This document shows, piece by piece, positions 15,523 through 22,767 of a DNA stretch of 23,252 nucleotides. The position numbers and the translations under genes are program-made. Position 1 is the first letter of the stretch, and each line of letters starts with the position of its first letter. The stretch spans positions 1 through 23,252 of the forward strand of contig CAZRMT010000014.1 in the NCBI GenBank assembly GCA_964601265.1, read 5' to 3'. The stretch comes from UBA4675 sp964601265. Lineage in GTDB: Bacteria; Bacillota; Clostridia; Christensenellales; Borkfalkiaceae. The notes beneath the pieces are model-generated. The model was not told the DNA's origin, ran no database searches, and saw only the letters and a list, made by a program, of their open reading frames with translations.

Positions 15523-16455
15523 TTATTCCTCGAACAATTTAGTTGACAAATATCTGTCGCCCGTATCGGGCAATAAAACGACTACGTTTTTACCCGCATA
15601 TTCTTGCCTTTTTGCTATTTCTATTCCCGCAAATAAACTTGCGCCCGAAGAAATTCCCGACAATACGCCTTCCGTTCGCCCCAAATCTCTGCCCGTTTGG
15701 TAAGCTTGTTCGTCCGTAACGGTAATAATTTCGTCTATCAAAGAAGTATCTAAAATTTCGGGAACAAACCCTGCGCCTATGCCTTGTATACCGTGAACAC
15801 CCGCTACCCCTTTCGATAAAACGGGTGAAGTGTAAGGCTCTACCGCAACGATTTTTACTTCGGGATTTTTTTCTTTTAAATATTTACCGACTCCCGTAAT
15901 AGTTCCGCCCGTGCCTACGCCCGCAACGAAAACGTCTACTTTTCCGTCTAAATCGGCGTAAATTTCGGGAGCGGTAGTTAAATAATGCGCTTTGGGGTTG
16001 GCAGGATTTACGAATTGCCCCGCAATAATAGCGCTAGGCAACTCTTTTAACAAGCTTTCGGCTTTTTCTATTGCGCCTTTCATTCCCTTTTTACCTTCGG
16101 TCAAAATCACTTCCGCACCGTACGCTTTTATAGTTTTTATTCTTTCCACGCTCATAGAATCGGGCATAACTATTATCGCCTTATACCCTTTCGTTGCACA
16201 AACGCAAGCTATACCTATACCCGTATTACCCGAAGTCGGTTCGATAATAACCGAACCTTCTTTCAGTTTTCCTTGTTTTTCCGCTTCCTCTATCATAAAA
16301 AGCGCAACTCTGTCTTTTACGGAGCCTGCGGGATTTAAGTATTCGAGTTTAGCAAAAAGTTTTCCCTTTAAAGAATACTTTTCTTCCGTTTTTTTAAGTT
16401 CCATTAACGGAGTTTTCCCAACTATTTGGTCTATCGAAGTATAAAAATTTGACAT
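15523..16455 (-). CDS. cysK: Cysteine synthase A (O-acetylserine sulfhydrylase)
   Basis: 310 residues, full length. It makes cysteine from O-acetylserine and sulfide with pyridoxal phosphate. Visible: the PLP lysine in NPAGSVKDR, the substrate loop PTSGNTGIG, the phosphate cup GTGGTITG, and ISSGAS near the C-terminus followed by LLPDTGDRYLST, all diagnostic. The ribosome site GAGGAAAGG precedes the ATG at 16455. It heads a two-gene unit with tcdA. The leader contains an inverted repeat that overlaps the expected transcription start, a possible operator for cysteine control. Confidence 0.97.
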   Translation of the reverse strand: MSNFYTSIDQIVGKTPLMELKKTEEKYSLKGKLFAKLEYLNPAGSVKDRVALFMIEEAEKQGKLKEGSVIIEPTSGNTGIGIACVCATKGYKAIIVMPDSMSVERIKTIKAYGAEVILTEGKKGMKGAIEKAESLLKELPSAIIAGQFVNPANPKAHYLTTAPEIYADLDGKVDVFVAGVGTGGTITGVGKYLKEKNPEVKIVAVEPYTSPVLSKGVAGVHGIQGIGAGFVPEILDTSLIDEIITVTDEQAYQTGRDLGRTEGVLSGISSGASLFAGIEIAKRQEYAGKNVVVLLPDTGDRYLSTKLFEE

Positions 16456-16480
16456 TTTTCCTTTCCTCTATATATAAATA

Positions 16481-16507
16481 TAGTCGCCCCGTAATTCAGG
16501 ACGACTA
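16481..16507 (-). repeat. Inverted repeat at the cysK transcription start
   Basis: TAGTCGTCC and GGGCGACTA (minus strand) form a 9-bp stem with one T-G pair and a 9-nt loop. It starts 1 nt after the -10 box, so it covers the predicted start site. It has no T-run, so it is not a terminator. It may be a repressor operator or a 5' mRNA hairpin. Confidence 0.55.
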
Positions 16508-16508
16508 C

Positions 16509-16514
16509 ATTATA
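16509..16514 (-). promoter_or_regulatory. -10 element for cysK-tcdA
   Basis: Minus-strand TATAAT preceded by TG-rich bases (GTGT). The -35 position reads TTAATT, a weak match, so activation or an extended -10 may be needed. Confidence 0.6.
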
Positions 16515-16549
16515 ACACAATCCGTTATAAAAATTAAGCTTTTTAAAAA

Positions 16550-16735
16550 TTATTTTTCTTTTTCTTGCTCTTGTTTGGAAAAATCTTTTTTCTGTTTCGT
16601 TTTATACGATACGGCTTGCATAATATAAGTAACCGCCATAATTACGCAAATTACTATTAAAATAGCCACCATACCCTTCCAAAATATTTCTAACGACTTT
16701 TTTAGAGCGTCAATATTAACAGCTAATAAATTCAT
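16550..16735 (-). CDS. Small OadG-like membrane protein (Na+-pump decarboxylase gamma subunit candidate)
   Basis: 61 residues: a short N-terminal amphipathic stretch, one membrane helix (about 19-43, GMVAILIVICVIMAVTYIM) and a charged Lys/Glu/Gln tail (KTKQKKDFSKQEQEKEK). This is the layout of OadG-type gamma subunits, which hold the carboxyltransferase and beta subunits together. It starts 9 nt after the beta-subunit gene, with an AAGGAGG ribosome site overlapping that gene's stop codon. Sequence identity over so short a protein is weak evidence; the assignment rests mainly on topology and position. Confidence 0.7.
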   Translation of the reverse strand: MNLLAVNIDALKKSLEIFWKGMVAILIVICVIMAVTYIMQAVSYKTKQKKDFSKQEQEKEK

Positions 16736-16744
16736 ATTCCCTCC

Positions 16745-17857
16745 TTAAAGAACAAGCCCTATTATAAGTCCGCCGACTATCGCGGAAGCAATTTGCCCCG
16801 AAACGTTTGCGCCTACCGCGTGCATTAAAAGATAATTCGTTTTATCCTCTTTTAACCCCATTTTATGAACGACTCTCGCCGACATCGGGAAAGCGGAAAT
16901 ACCCGCAGCGCCTATCATAGGATTGATTTTTTCTTTACTAAACAAGTTCATAACCTTTGCGCACATAACTCCGCCCACGGTATCGAACACGAAAGCAAAT
17001 AACCCTAGCCCCATTATCATAAGCGTTTCCCACGCCAAAAAGTTTTCGGCTTGCATTTGAAAGGCAATGGTTATACCTAAAAGCAACGTAATTAAATTGC
17101 TTAACGAGTTTTTCGCCGTATCGGCAAGCGTGCCTAAAACACCGCACTCGTTTAAAAGATTTCCGAACATTAAAAATCCGACGAGCGCAAGACTTTTAGG
17201 AGCAATTAACCCCGCAACCATAGTTATAACTATCGGGAAAATAATTTTAACGGTTTTACTTACTCGCCTGTTTGTGTAATTCATTTTTATCTGTCTTTCT
17301 TTTTTGGTGGTAATACACTTTATAACCGCAGGCTGAATAATGGGCACCAACGCCATATAAGAATATGCAACCACCATAATAGGTCCGACGTACTTACTAC
17401 CCAGCTTCATTGCGACAAGTATCGACGTGGGACCGTCCGCCGCGCCGATTATTCCGATAGAGGCGGCGTCGAATATATTAAACCCGATTAGTGAAGCAAG
17501 TATCATCGTAACGAAAATACCTATTTGAGCAAACGCCCCCAACAACATAAGTTTCGGGTTTACTATAAGCGGTTCGAAGTCTATCATCGCCCCTATCCCG
17601 ATAAACAATAAAATAGGCAACGCCTCCGACGCTTTTATCCCGATTTCAAAAAGCCACTGGATAACGCCTTGACTGTCACCGTCCGTTAAAACGTTACTAA
17701 ACGGAATATTAACAAGTATAGCCCCAAAGCCGATAGGCAACAAGAGTGCAGGTTCCATATCCTTTTTAATGGCAAGGAATATAAGAACTAGTCCTATACA
17801 CCACATTACGATATGTTCCCTCCTTACCGCCTTAATCGTGTCCAACAAAAACTCCAT
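16745..17857 (-). CDS. Na+-translocating decarboxylase beta subunit (OadB/GcdB/MmdB type)
   Basis: 370 residues with about ten membrane helices. The beta subunit carries the Na+ channel and couples decarboxylation of a carboxybiotin intermediate to Na+ export. Landmarks are LLPIGFGAILVNIP, GIGAMIDFEPLI, the strongly conserved IIGAADGPTSI with its Asp, and GGVMCAKVMNLF, then NPMIGAAGISAFPMSARV and HAVGANVSGQI near the end. I chose the ATG at 17857, which has AGGAGATAAT before it; the longer frame to 17890 would begin inside the riboswitch terminator. Alpha (carboxyltransferase) and biotin-carrier subunits are not in this window, so the substrate (oxaloacetate, methylmalonyl-CoA or glutaconyl-CoA) cannot be told. 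Confidence 0.95.
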   Translation of the reverse strand: MEFLLDTIKAVRREHIVMWCIGLVLIFLAIKKDMEPALLLPIGFGAILVNIPFSNVLTDGDSQGVIQWLFEIGIKASEALPILLFIGIGAMIDFEPLIVNPKLMLLGAFAQIGIFVTMILASLIGFNIFDAASIGIIGAADGPTSILVAMKLGSKYVGPIMVVAYSYMALVPIIQPAVIKCITTKKERQIKMNYTNRRVSKTVKIIFPIVITMVAGLIAPKSLALVGFLMFGNLLNECGVLGTLADTAKNSLSNLITLLLGITIAFQMQAENFLAWETLMIMGLGLFAFVFDTVGGVMCAKVMNLFSKEKINPMIGAAGISAFPMSARVVHKMGLKEDKTNYLLMHAVGANVSGQIASAIVGGLIIGLVL

Positions 17858-17871
17858 ATTATCTCCTAAAT

Positions 17872-17905
17872 AAAAAAGACCATACCGCAAAAAAGCGATA
17901 TGGTC
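17872..17905 (-). terminator. Riboswitch terminator ahead of the Na+-pump gene
   Basis: An 11-bp stem (17895-17905 with 17878-17888, one U-G pair) closed by six Us, then six Ts. It precedes the ribosome site of the beta-subunit gene by a few bases. Confidence 0.92.
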
Positions 17906-17990
17906 TGGTCATTTAAAATTAAACCGGGGATTTCTCCCGTGATACCGATTTAATTGCAAGTAAACTTGCCGACTACTCCCCATAGGAATT
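17872..17990 (-). promoter_or_regulatory. Candidate yybP-ykoY-like metal-ion riboswitch
   Basis: The minus-strand leader reads UAUGG-GGAGUAG (17973-17984), a GCAAG/CUUGC hairpin, a long arm AUUAAAUCG/CGGUUUAAU topped by GGGA-GAAA-UCCC with UAUCAC in the internal loop, then AGA-CCAUA. GGGGAGUAG, the UCG...CCGG internal loop and the terminal AGACC match the yybP-ykoY (Mn2+) class as I remember it, though the usual last arm is missing. UAUGG pairs with CCAUA to close the element, and the same CCAUA is used by the terminator, giving an ON-switch design. As the next gene is a Na+ pump, a Na+-responsive class is an alternative. Confidence 0.6.
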
Positions 17991-17997
17991 AAATAAA

Positions 17998-18026
17998 ATT
18001 ATAGCCTTGCATATTTTTTTTGTCAA
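17998..18026 (-). promoter_or_regulatory. Consensus promoter of the Na+-pump operon
   Basis: Minus-strand TTGACA (18021-18026), 17-nt spacer, TATAAT (17998-18003). The start near 17991 falls right before the riboswitch. Confidence 0.92.
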
Positions 18027-18060
18027 GCTTTTCATCCTAAAAAAACAAGGCAATTTTCTT

Positions 18061-19566
18061 TTATACGCTTTTAACGGCTTTATCGAACTGACTATTGTAN
18101 NNNNNNNNNNNNNNNNNNNNNNNNNNNNNNNNNNNNNNNNNNNNNNNNNNNNNNNNNNNNNNNNNNNNNNNNNNNNNNNNNNNNNNNNNNNNNNNNNNNA
18201 GCCTTTCGTCCGAAACGTCGGACATATTATATACAAGATTCTCTTTTACCGTTCCTTCGAACAGCCACGTGTCTTGCAACACCATAGAGAATAAATCGTG
18301 AACGTTTTCCCTTTTTAAATCGTTTATGGAAACGCCGTCTATAAAGATATTTCCGCCGTTCACCTCAAAAAATCTCATCAATAAATTGACCATTGTCGTT
18401 TTGCCCGCACCCGTAGGACCTACTATAGCAACCTTTTGTCCCGAAAAAACCTCGGCGGAAAAATCTTTAATAATTATCTTATCTGGTTTATCGGGATAGG
18501 CGAATTTAACGTGGTCGAATACGACGTTACCTTTAACGCTAGTAAGACTTGCCGTTTTTTCGCTTTCGTCGGTTAACTCCTCGCTTTCGAGAAAATCGAA
18601 AATTCTTTTAGCCGAAGCCGTCGCCGTTTGCAAATTGGTAAGCCCTTGCGCTATTTGAGTTAAAGGCGAGGTAAATAAACGAACGTATAGAATAAAGGAC
18701 ACGATAATTCCGAAATCCATACCCTCTTTTAAAGCGAAAATCGAACCGACAACGCACACCGCAACGTAAGAAATATTACTTATAATACTCATAAGCGGTT
18801 GCATTATTCCCGACAAAAATTGCGATTTCCAGTTTGCCTCGTAAACGTTTTTATTTAGCCTGTCAAAAGTGCTTTTTATCTTTTTATCCGCACGGCTGAC
18901 TTTTATTACTTCATGCCCCGAATAGTTTTCTTCTATAAACCCGTTAATTTCTCCCAAAGACTTTTGTCTGTCTACGAAATATCTTTGCGAACTCTTCATT
19001 ATAATAACCGTTAAAACAAGCCCTATAAACGTAACGCCCAAGGTAATTAACGCAAGACGCCATTCGGTTATAAACATCATTACAAGACACCCCAAAAACT
19101 GCGTAACGGCACTTATAATGGTCGGCAAACTGTTCGTTAAACCTTGTTGCAAGGTGGAAACGTCGTTGGTTATCGTACTTAAAATATCTCCTTGCGAAGT
19201 CGTATTGAAATATTTTTGCGGAACTTTATTTATTTTTTCGGACAGTTCCGCCCTCATTCGATAGGAAGTTTTTAGCGTTATCGTCGCCATAACGTATTGC
19301 TGAATAAACCCGCAAGCAGAGCCTAGGCAATACAATACCGCAAGCAGTATTCCGATTTTAGCAATGCCTTTTAAATTAATTTTTCCGTTCAAGCCGTTAG
19401 AAATCATCGTAACTATTTCGCCGATTTTATCGGGTCCTATAATGGTAATAACGGCGCTAATTATCCCCAAACACAACGCTAAGCATATAAAAACCGTGTA
19501 AGAACGCATATAATTAACGGTTCTCTTTACTATTGAAGCAGATTTTGTATTTTTACTTTTTTTCAT
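18061..19566 (-). CDS. ABC exporter subunit, ATPase-permease (interrupted by assembly gap)
   Basis: A type IV (multidrug-exporter fold) half-transporter with six N-terminal helices and an ATPase domain. Walker A is GPTGAGKTT and the Q-loop VLQDTWLF. The coding sequence then enters 100 Ns at 18199. After the gap only YNSQFDKAVKSV and a stop remain, which is a normal C-terminal ending for this family. Signature, Walker B and H-loop should lie in the gap. Family members have about 600 residues, so roughly 100-150 residues should be missing while the Ns allow 34; the true gap is probably longer than shown. The start at 19566 has GGAGG. It pairs with the upstream half-transporter; its ATPase probably supplies the intact catalytic residues. 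Confidence 0.9.
   Translation of the reverse strand: MKKSKNTKSASIVKRTVNYMRSYTVFICLALCLGIISAVITIIGPDKIGEIVTMISNGLNGKINLKGIAKIGILLAVLYCLGSACGFIQQYVMATITLKTSYRMRAELSEKINKVPQKYFNTTSQGDILSTITNDVSTLQQGLTNSLPTIISAVTQFLGCLVMMFITEWRLALITLGVTFIGLVLTVIIMKSSQRYFVDRQKSLGEINGFIEENYSGHEVIKVSRADKKIKSTFDRLNKNVYEANWKSQFLSGIMQPLMSIISNISYVAVCVVGSIFALKEGMDFGIIVSFILYVRLFTSPLTQIAQGLTNLQTATASAKRIFDFLESEELTDESEKTASLTSVKGNVVFDHVKFAYPDKPDKIIIKDFSAEVFSGQKVAIVGPTGAGKTTMVNLLMRFFEVNGGNIFIDGVSINDLKRENVHDLFSMVLQDTWLFEGTVKENLVYNMSDVSDERXXXXXXXXXXXXXXXXXXXXXXXXXXXXXXXXXXYNSQFDKAVKSV
18100..18199. other. Assembly gap (100 Ns)
   Basis: Exactly 100 undefined bases, the usual placeholder for a gap of unknown size. It falls in the ATPase domain of an ABC exporter, probably where the assembler met sequence shared with other ABC genes. 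Confidence 0.97.
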
Positions 19567-19578
19567 TTTTACCTCCGC

Positions 19579-21333
19579 TCACGCAAGTTCAGACGCATCT
19601 AACTGCGAATAGGCTATTTCTTGATAAACTTTACAATCCTTTAACAGTTGCCCGTGCGTACCCGAGCCGACTATTTCCCCACGCTCCAAAACGATAATTT
19701 TATCGGCGTTTTTAATGGTTCCTATTCGTTGCGCAACTATAATTTTCGTCGCCGAAGAATAAGCGCCAATTAGTCCCTCTCTTAATAAAGAATCCGTTCT
19801 ATAATCCAAAGCGGAAAAAGAATCGTCGAAAATCAATATTTCGGGATTGCGTGCTAAAGCCCTGGCAATGGACAACCTTTGCTTTTGACCGCCCGAAACG
19901 TTTCTTCCCGACTGCGCTATACGGTAATCGGTTTTTTCGGGCAACTTTTCCACGAACTCCGCCGACTGCGAAATCGTTAACGCCTTTTCTAAATCGCCTT
20001 CTTCAAAATTATTTGCCGACTCGCCCATTAAAACGTTGTCTTTTATCGTTCCCGAAAAAAGTATCGCTTTTTGCGTACAAAAACCCAACTTATTATATAA
20101 AGAGGAAAATTCGTAGTCTTTTACGTTTACCCCGTCAACTAAAACCTCGCCTTCGGTTGCGTCGTAAAGCCGAGCAATTAAATTTATCAGCGTGGTTTTT
20201 CCGCTACCCGTTGCGCCGATTATGGCAAGCGTTTCGCCTTTATTAACCTTAAAAGAAATTCCGTTCAACTCGCTCTCCGCACTGTCGGGATAAGAAAAAC
20301 TAACGTTTTTAAATTCAACGCTTCCCGTTTCCGTTCCGTCCGTTACTCCGCCTTGTATAACGCTCGGTTTCGTGTCCAAAACCTCGTTTATACGCTCTGC
20401 CGAAACCTGCGCTTGCGGTAAAAGCATAAAAATCATAACGAGCATCATAAACGACATTACTATATACGTAGCATACGTACTGAAAGCCGTAATTTCTCCG
20501 AATAAGGTAATTCTTTTAGCTACGTTTAACGGTGAAATATTGTTTAACAAAACCGCTCCCACCCAGTATATTGCGAGGGATAAACCGTTCATTCCGAGCG
20601 TTAAAACGGGATTTATAAAAGCAAACAATCTTTGGTTTTTCATTTGTAAATCAAACGTTTCTTTGCTAGGTCCGTCGAATTTTTTATTTTGATAGTCCTC
20701 GGCATTAAAAGCGTGAACCACGTTTATTCCCGTTAAATTTTCTCTTGCGACTCTGTTTATTTTATCGGTCATTTTTTGAACCTTTCTAAACCTAGGCAAA
20801 CAAGACGCCATTACAAGGAACACCGTTACGCAAATTGCTATTACAAAACCTGCGACAACCGCCGACAACTGCCAGCTTTTGCCTAGTATTTTTATAATAG
20901 CCCAAACCGCCATAATCGGCGCTTTTACCAACATTTGAAGCCCCATGGAAACTATCATTTGTATTTGCGTTATATCGTTAGTCGTTCTCGTAATAAGGCT
21001 CGGTACGGAAAAGCGTTGCATTTCTGCTTTTTCCATATCTATTACGTGATAAAACAACTTTTCTCTAACGGCAAAACTAAATCCCGACGCCACTTTTGAA
21101 GCCAAAAAACCGCATATTATCGCAAAAACGGCGCTAATTAACGTGCAAGCAAGCATTTTTCCGCCGACACGCAAAATTTCGCTAGTCTGTCCGCCCGTTT
21201 TAATGAGTTTGGTAAGTTCCGTCATATAATCGGGAAGTCGTAAATCGAAATACACTTGCCCGACTATCAACACGCAACAAACGCACGCCATTATAACTTC
21301 TTTAAGACGCATATTTTTTAATAATCGTATCAT
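19579..21333 (-). CDS. ABC exporter subunit with degenerate ATPase site
   Basis: 584 residues: six membrane helices in the first 310, then an ATPase domain. Walker A is GATGSGKTT (373-381) and the signature VSGGQKQR (from 479). After Walker B (ILIFDD, 499-504) the catalytic Glu is replaced by Asp504, and the H-loop His is Gln535 (IIVAQRIGTI). This D/Q pattern is the known mark of the non-catalytic site in heterodimeric exporters of the TM287/288 or BmrCD kind. The substrate is probably a drug, lipid or peptide. It follows marR by 13 nt and precedes the partner subunit by 12 nt, with ribosome site CGGAG. Confidence 0.95.
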   Translation of the reverse strand: MIRLLKNMRLKEVIMACVCCVLIVGQVYFDLRLPDYMTELTKLIKTGGQTSEILRVGGKMLACTLISAVFAIICGFLASKVASGFSFAVREKLFYHVIDMEKAEMQRFSVPSLITRTTNDITQIQMIVSMGLQMLVKAPIMAVWAIIKILGKSWQLSAVVAGFVIAICVTVFLVMASCLPRFRKVQKMTDKINRVARENLTGINVVHAFNAEDYQNKKFDGPSKETFDLQMKNQRLFAFINPVLTLGMNGLSLAIYWVGAVLLNNISPLNVAKRITLFGEITAFSTYATYIVMSFMMLVMIFMLLPQAQVSAERINEVLDTKPSVIQGGVTDGTETGSVEFKNVSFSYPDSAESELNGISFKVNKGETLAIIGATGSGKTTLINLIARLYDATEGEVLVDGVNVKDYEFSSLYNKLGFCTQKAILFSGTIKDNVLMGESANNFEEGDLEKALTISQSAEFVEKLPEKTDYRIAQSGRNVSGGQKQRLSIARALARNPEILIFDDSFSALDYRTDSLLREGLIGAYSSATKIIVAQRIGTIKNADKIIVLERGEIVGSGTHGQLLKDCKVYQEIAYSQLDASELA

Positions 21334-21346
21334 TTTTAATCTCCGT

Positions 21347-21796
21347 TTATTTTTCTTTTCTTATTTTTTCTATATTATTGTCAATAGTTTTAACTATTCT
21401 TTCCCAAACTTGTAAATCTTCCTTTTCAACCCCGACAAGAAGTTTTTCGGCAAAGTTACTTTGTATAATTTTACCCCTTTTTATTATTTCTTCTGCGTCG
21501 GGCGTTACTTTTAACATTATTTTTCGTCTATCGCACGCAACTGACGACCTTTCCAAAAAACCGTCTTGCACCAAACGCTCCACGTAAACGGACACTATGC
21601 CCGATTTTAAACTTCTTACCACGCATATATCCTTTGCAGTCGCCATTTTTGGATTATTTGCAACGAACAACAATATATCCACCGCAAGCGTCGGCAACCC
21701 CGTTAACCTACTAATAGGTTGCAACTCCGTGTGATAGGCGTCTATCAATCGGTTTGCGTTTTCAAAAACCTTTATCATATTAAATTCTTTATCCAT
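21347..21796 (-). CDS. MarR family transcriptional regulator
   Basis: 149 residues with the winged-helix pattern of MarR: DILLFVANNPKMATAKDIC, the recognition-helix region SGIVSVYVERLVQDGFLER, and the wing SSVACDRRKIMLKVTPDAEEI in its usual DRR form. MarR proteins bind palindromes as dimers and release DNA on binding a small ligand. It is first in the operon with the two ABC subunits, and a perfect palindrome overlaps its own start region, so it very probably represses itself and the exporter until a substrate of the pump appears. Ribosome site GAGG. Confidence 0.93.
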   Translation of the reverse strand: MDKEFNMIKVFENANRLIDAYHTELQPISRLTGLPTLAVDILLFVANNPKMATAKDICVVRSLKSGIVSVYVERLVQDGFLERSSVACDRRKIMLKVTPDAEEIIKRGKIIQSNFAEKLLVGVEKEDLQVWERIVKTIDNNIEKIRKEK

Positions 21797-21809
21797 AACA
21801 ACCTCGATT

Positions 21810-21827
21810 TATTCTAAAATTAGAATA
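21810..21827. promoter_or_regulatory. Palindromic operator for the MarR regulator
   Basis: TATTCTAA-TT-TTAGAATA, a perfect 18-bp palindrome with 8-bp arms, lying between the -10 box and the marR ribosome site. A lone half-site TATTCTA recurs at 21863-21869, just behind the -35. Bound dimer here would block initiation. Confidence 0.75.
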
Positions 21828-21833
21828 TCTATT

Positions 21834-21861
21834 ATTATAAAGATTTTATGCTTTTTGTCAA
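21834..21861 (-). promoter_or_regulatory. Promoter of the marR-ABC exporter operon
   Basis: Minus-strand TTGACA (21856-21861), 16-nt spacer, TATAAT (21834-21839). Flanked on both sides by TATTCTA sequence. Confidence 0.88.
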
Positions 21862-21922
21862 ATAGAATAACGTTTTTTAGCGTTACAAGTAATAACGTTT
21901 TTGTTACAATTACTCTTTTAAT

Positions 21923-21950
21923 AAAAAAACCGAACGTATAAAACGTTCGG
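21923..21950 (-). terminator. Terminator after the XRE-repeat gene
   Basis: A perfect 8-bp stem CCGAACGT/ACGTTCGG with a 5-nt loop, then seven Ts on the minus strand. The stretch to 21862 also holds two copies of AATAACGTTTTT (about 21866 and 21893) of no clear role. Confidence 0.92.
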
Positions 21951-21972
21951 CAAAAAATGCTATTTATAATTT

Positions 21973-22767
21973 TTATAGTAGGTAAAGCTTAAATATTGCC
22001 TTTGCCCACCCGAGCCAAGCGGGAACGTTTACGTCAAGCCATTCCACCACGTACGCCGTATCGGCAGAAGAAAGCGTTCCGACGTGACTGTACGCCTTTC
22101 CCTTTGCAACGGATTCGCCTATTGCGATTAAGCCGTGAGCGTGTCCCCCTACCGCAACGTATTTCCCTATTGCAAGCGCGCCCGATGAAAAACACCCGAC
22201 CGAAAGCGCCCCGAAAGAAACTATTCCCACGCTAATCGCACCTGCCGAAAACAGCCCGAGAGCAACAGAACCGACCGCAAGAAGTCCGAGCGAGAAAATC
22301 CCGACGGAAATAAGAGCGAGCGATAAAGCCCCGATAGAAACAACTCCTAACGACAGCAACCCGAAAGAAAAAATCCCTCTAGACGTAAGTCCTATGGAAA
22401 ACACTCCCCGTGCTTTAATTCCTATCGCAAAAAAGCCGTGCGCATTACGCCCCATATGAAAAAGAGGAAGCCCGAACACAGTTTTTTTACTCTTGCGTTC
22501 ACGGAACAGTTTTTTAAATCTGCTTCCGAACGACTCTCTTTTATTTGGTTTAACGCTTTGCTTTTCGGTTATTTCATCGTTTAAAAGGTAATCCATCGAA
22601 CAGTCGAATAGTTTTCCCATTTTAATTAGTTTGTCCGTTTCGGGATAAGCCACGTCCGACTCCCACTTGCTAATCGATTGACGAGAAACGCCGAGAATGT
22701 CGGCGAGTTGTTCTTGCGTGTAATTTAATTCTTTTCTTTGCTTTGCTATTTTTTCACCAAGCGTCAT
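21973..22767 (-). CDS. XRE-type DNA-binding protein with a glycine pentad-repeat domain
   Basis: 264 residues in three parts. Residues 3-62 are a helix-turn-helix of XRE type (YTQEQLADILGVSRQSISKWE, in two halves YTQEQLADILG and VSRQSISKWE). Residues 65-100 are a basic linker. From Gly111 to Gly201 a glycine falls at every fifth position, 18 pentads with a single exception (Ala151). The pattern is G-hydrophobic-F/L/I-S-hydrophobic, for example GVFSIG, GIFSFG. This resembles a pentapeptide-repeat beta-helix in register, but its outward positions are oily, so it may pack against membrane or another protein. The tail has WLDVNVPAWLGWAKAIF, possibly amphipathic. Ribosome site GGAG. Function unknown; a membrane-linked regulator is one reading. 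Confidence 0.85.
   Translation of the reverse strand: MTLGEKIAKQRKELNYTQEQLADILGVSRQSISKWESDVAYPETDKLIKMGKLFDCSMDYLLNDEITEKQSVKPNKRESFGSRFKKLFRERKSKKTVFGLPLFHMGRNAHGFFAIGIKARGVFSIGLTSRGIFSFGLLSLGVVSIGALSLALISVGIFSLGLLAVGSVALGLFSAGAISVGIVSFGALSVGCFSSGALAIGKYVAVGGHAHGLIAIGESVAKGKAYSHVGTLSSADTAYVVEWLDVNVPAWLGWAKAIFKLYLL
22165..22437 (-). repeat. 15-bp-period coding repeat (18 pentads)
   Basis: The DNA behind the glycine pentads repeats with a 15-bp period, mostly as diverged GGx-xTx-xTx-TCx-xTx units. Copies differ at third positions, so the protein pattern, not recent slippage, seems to be kept. Confidence 0.7.

Noticed and set aside
17858..17890. Extended start for the Na+-pump beta subunit
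   Set aside because: The extra codons fall in the riboswitch terminator; the ATG at 17857 has an AGGAGATAAT site.
22165..22437. Short tandem repeat or CRISPR-like array
   Set aside because: The 15-bp period is the coding trace of protein pentads, without identical repeats or unique spacers.
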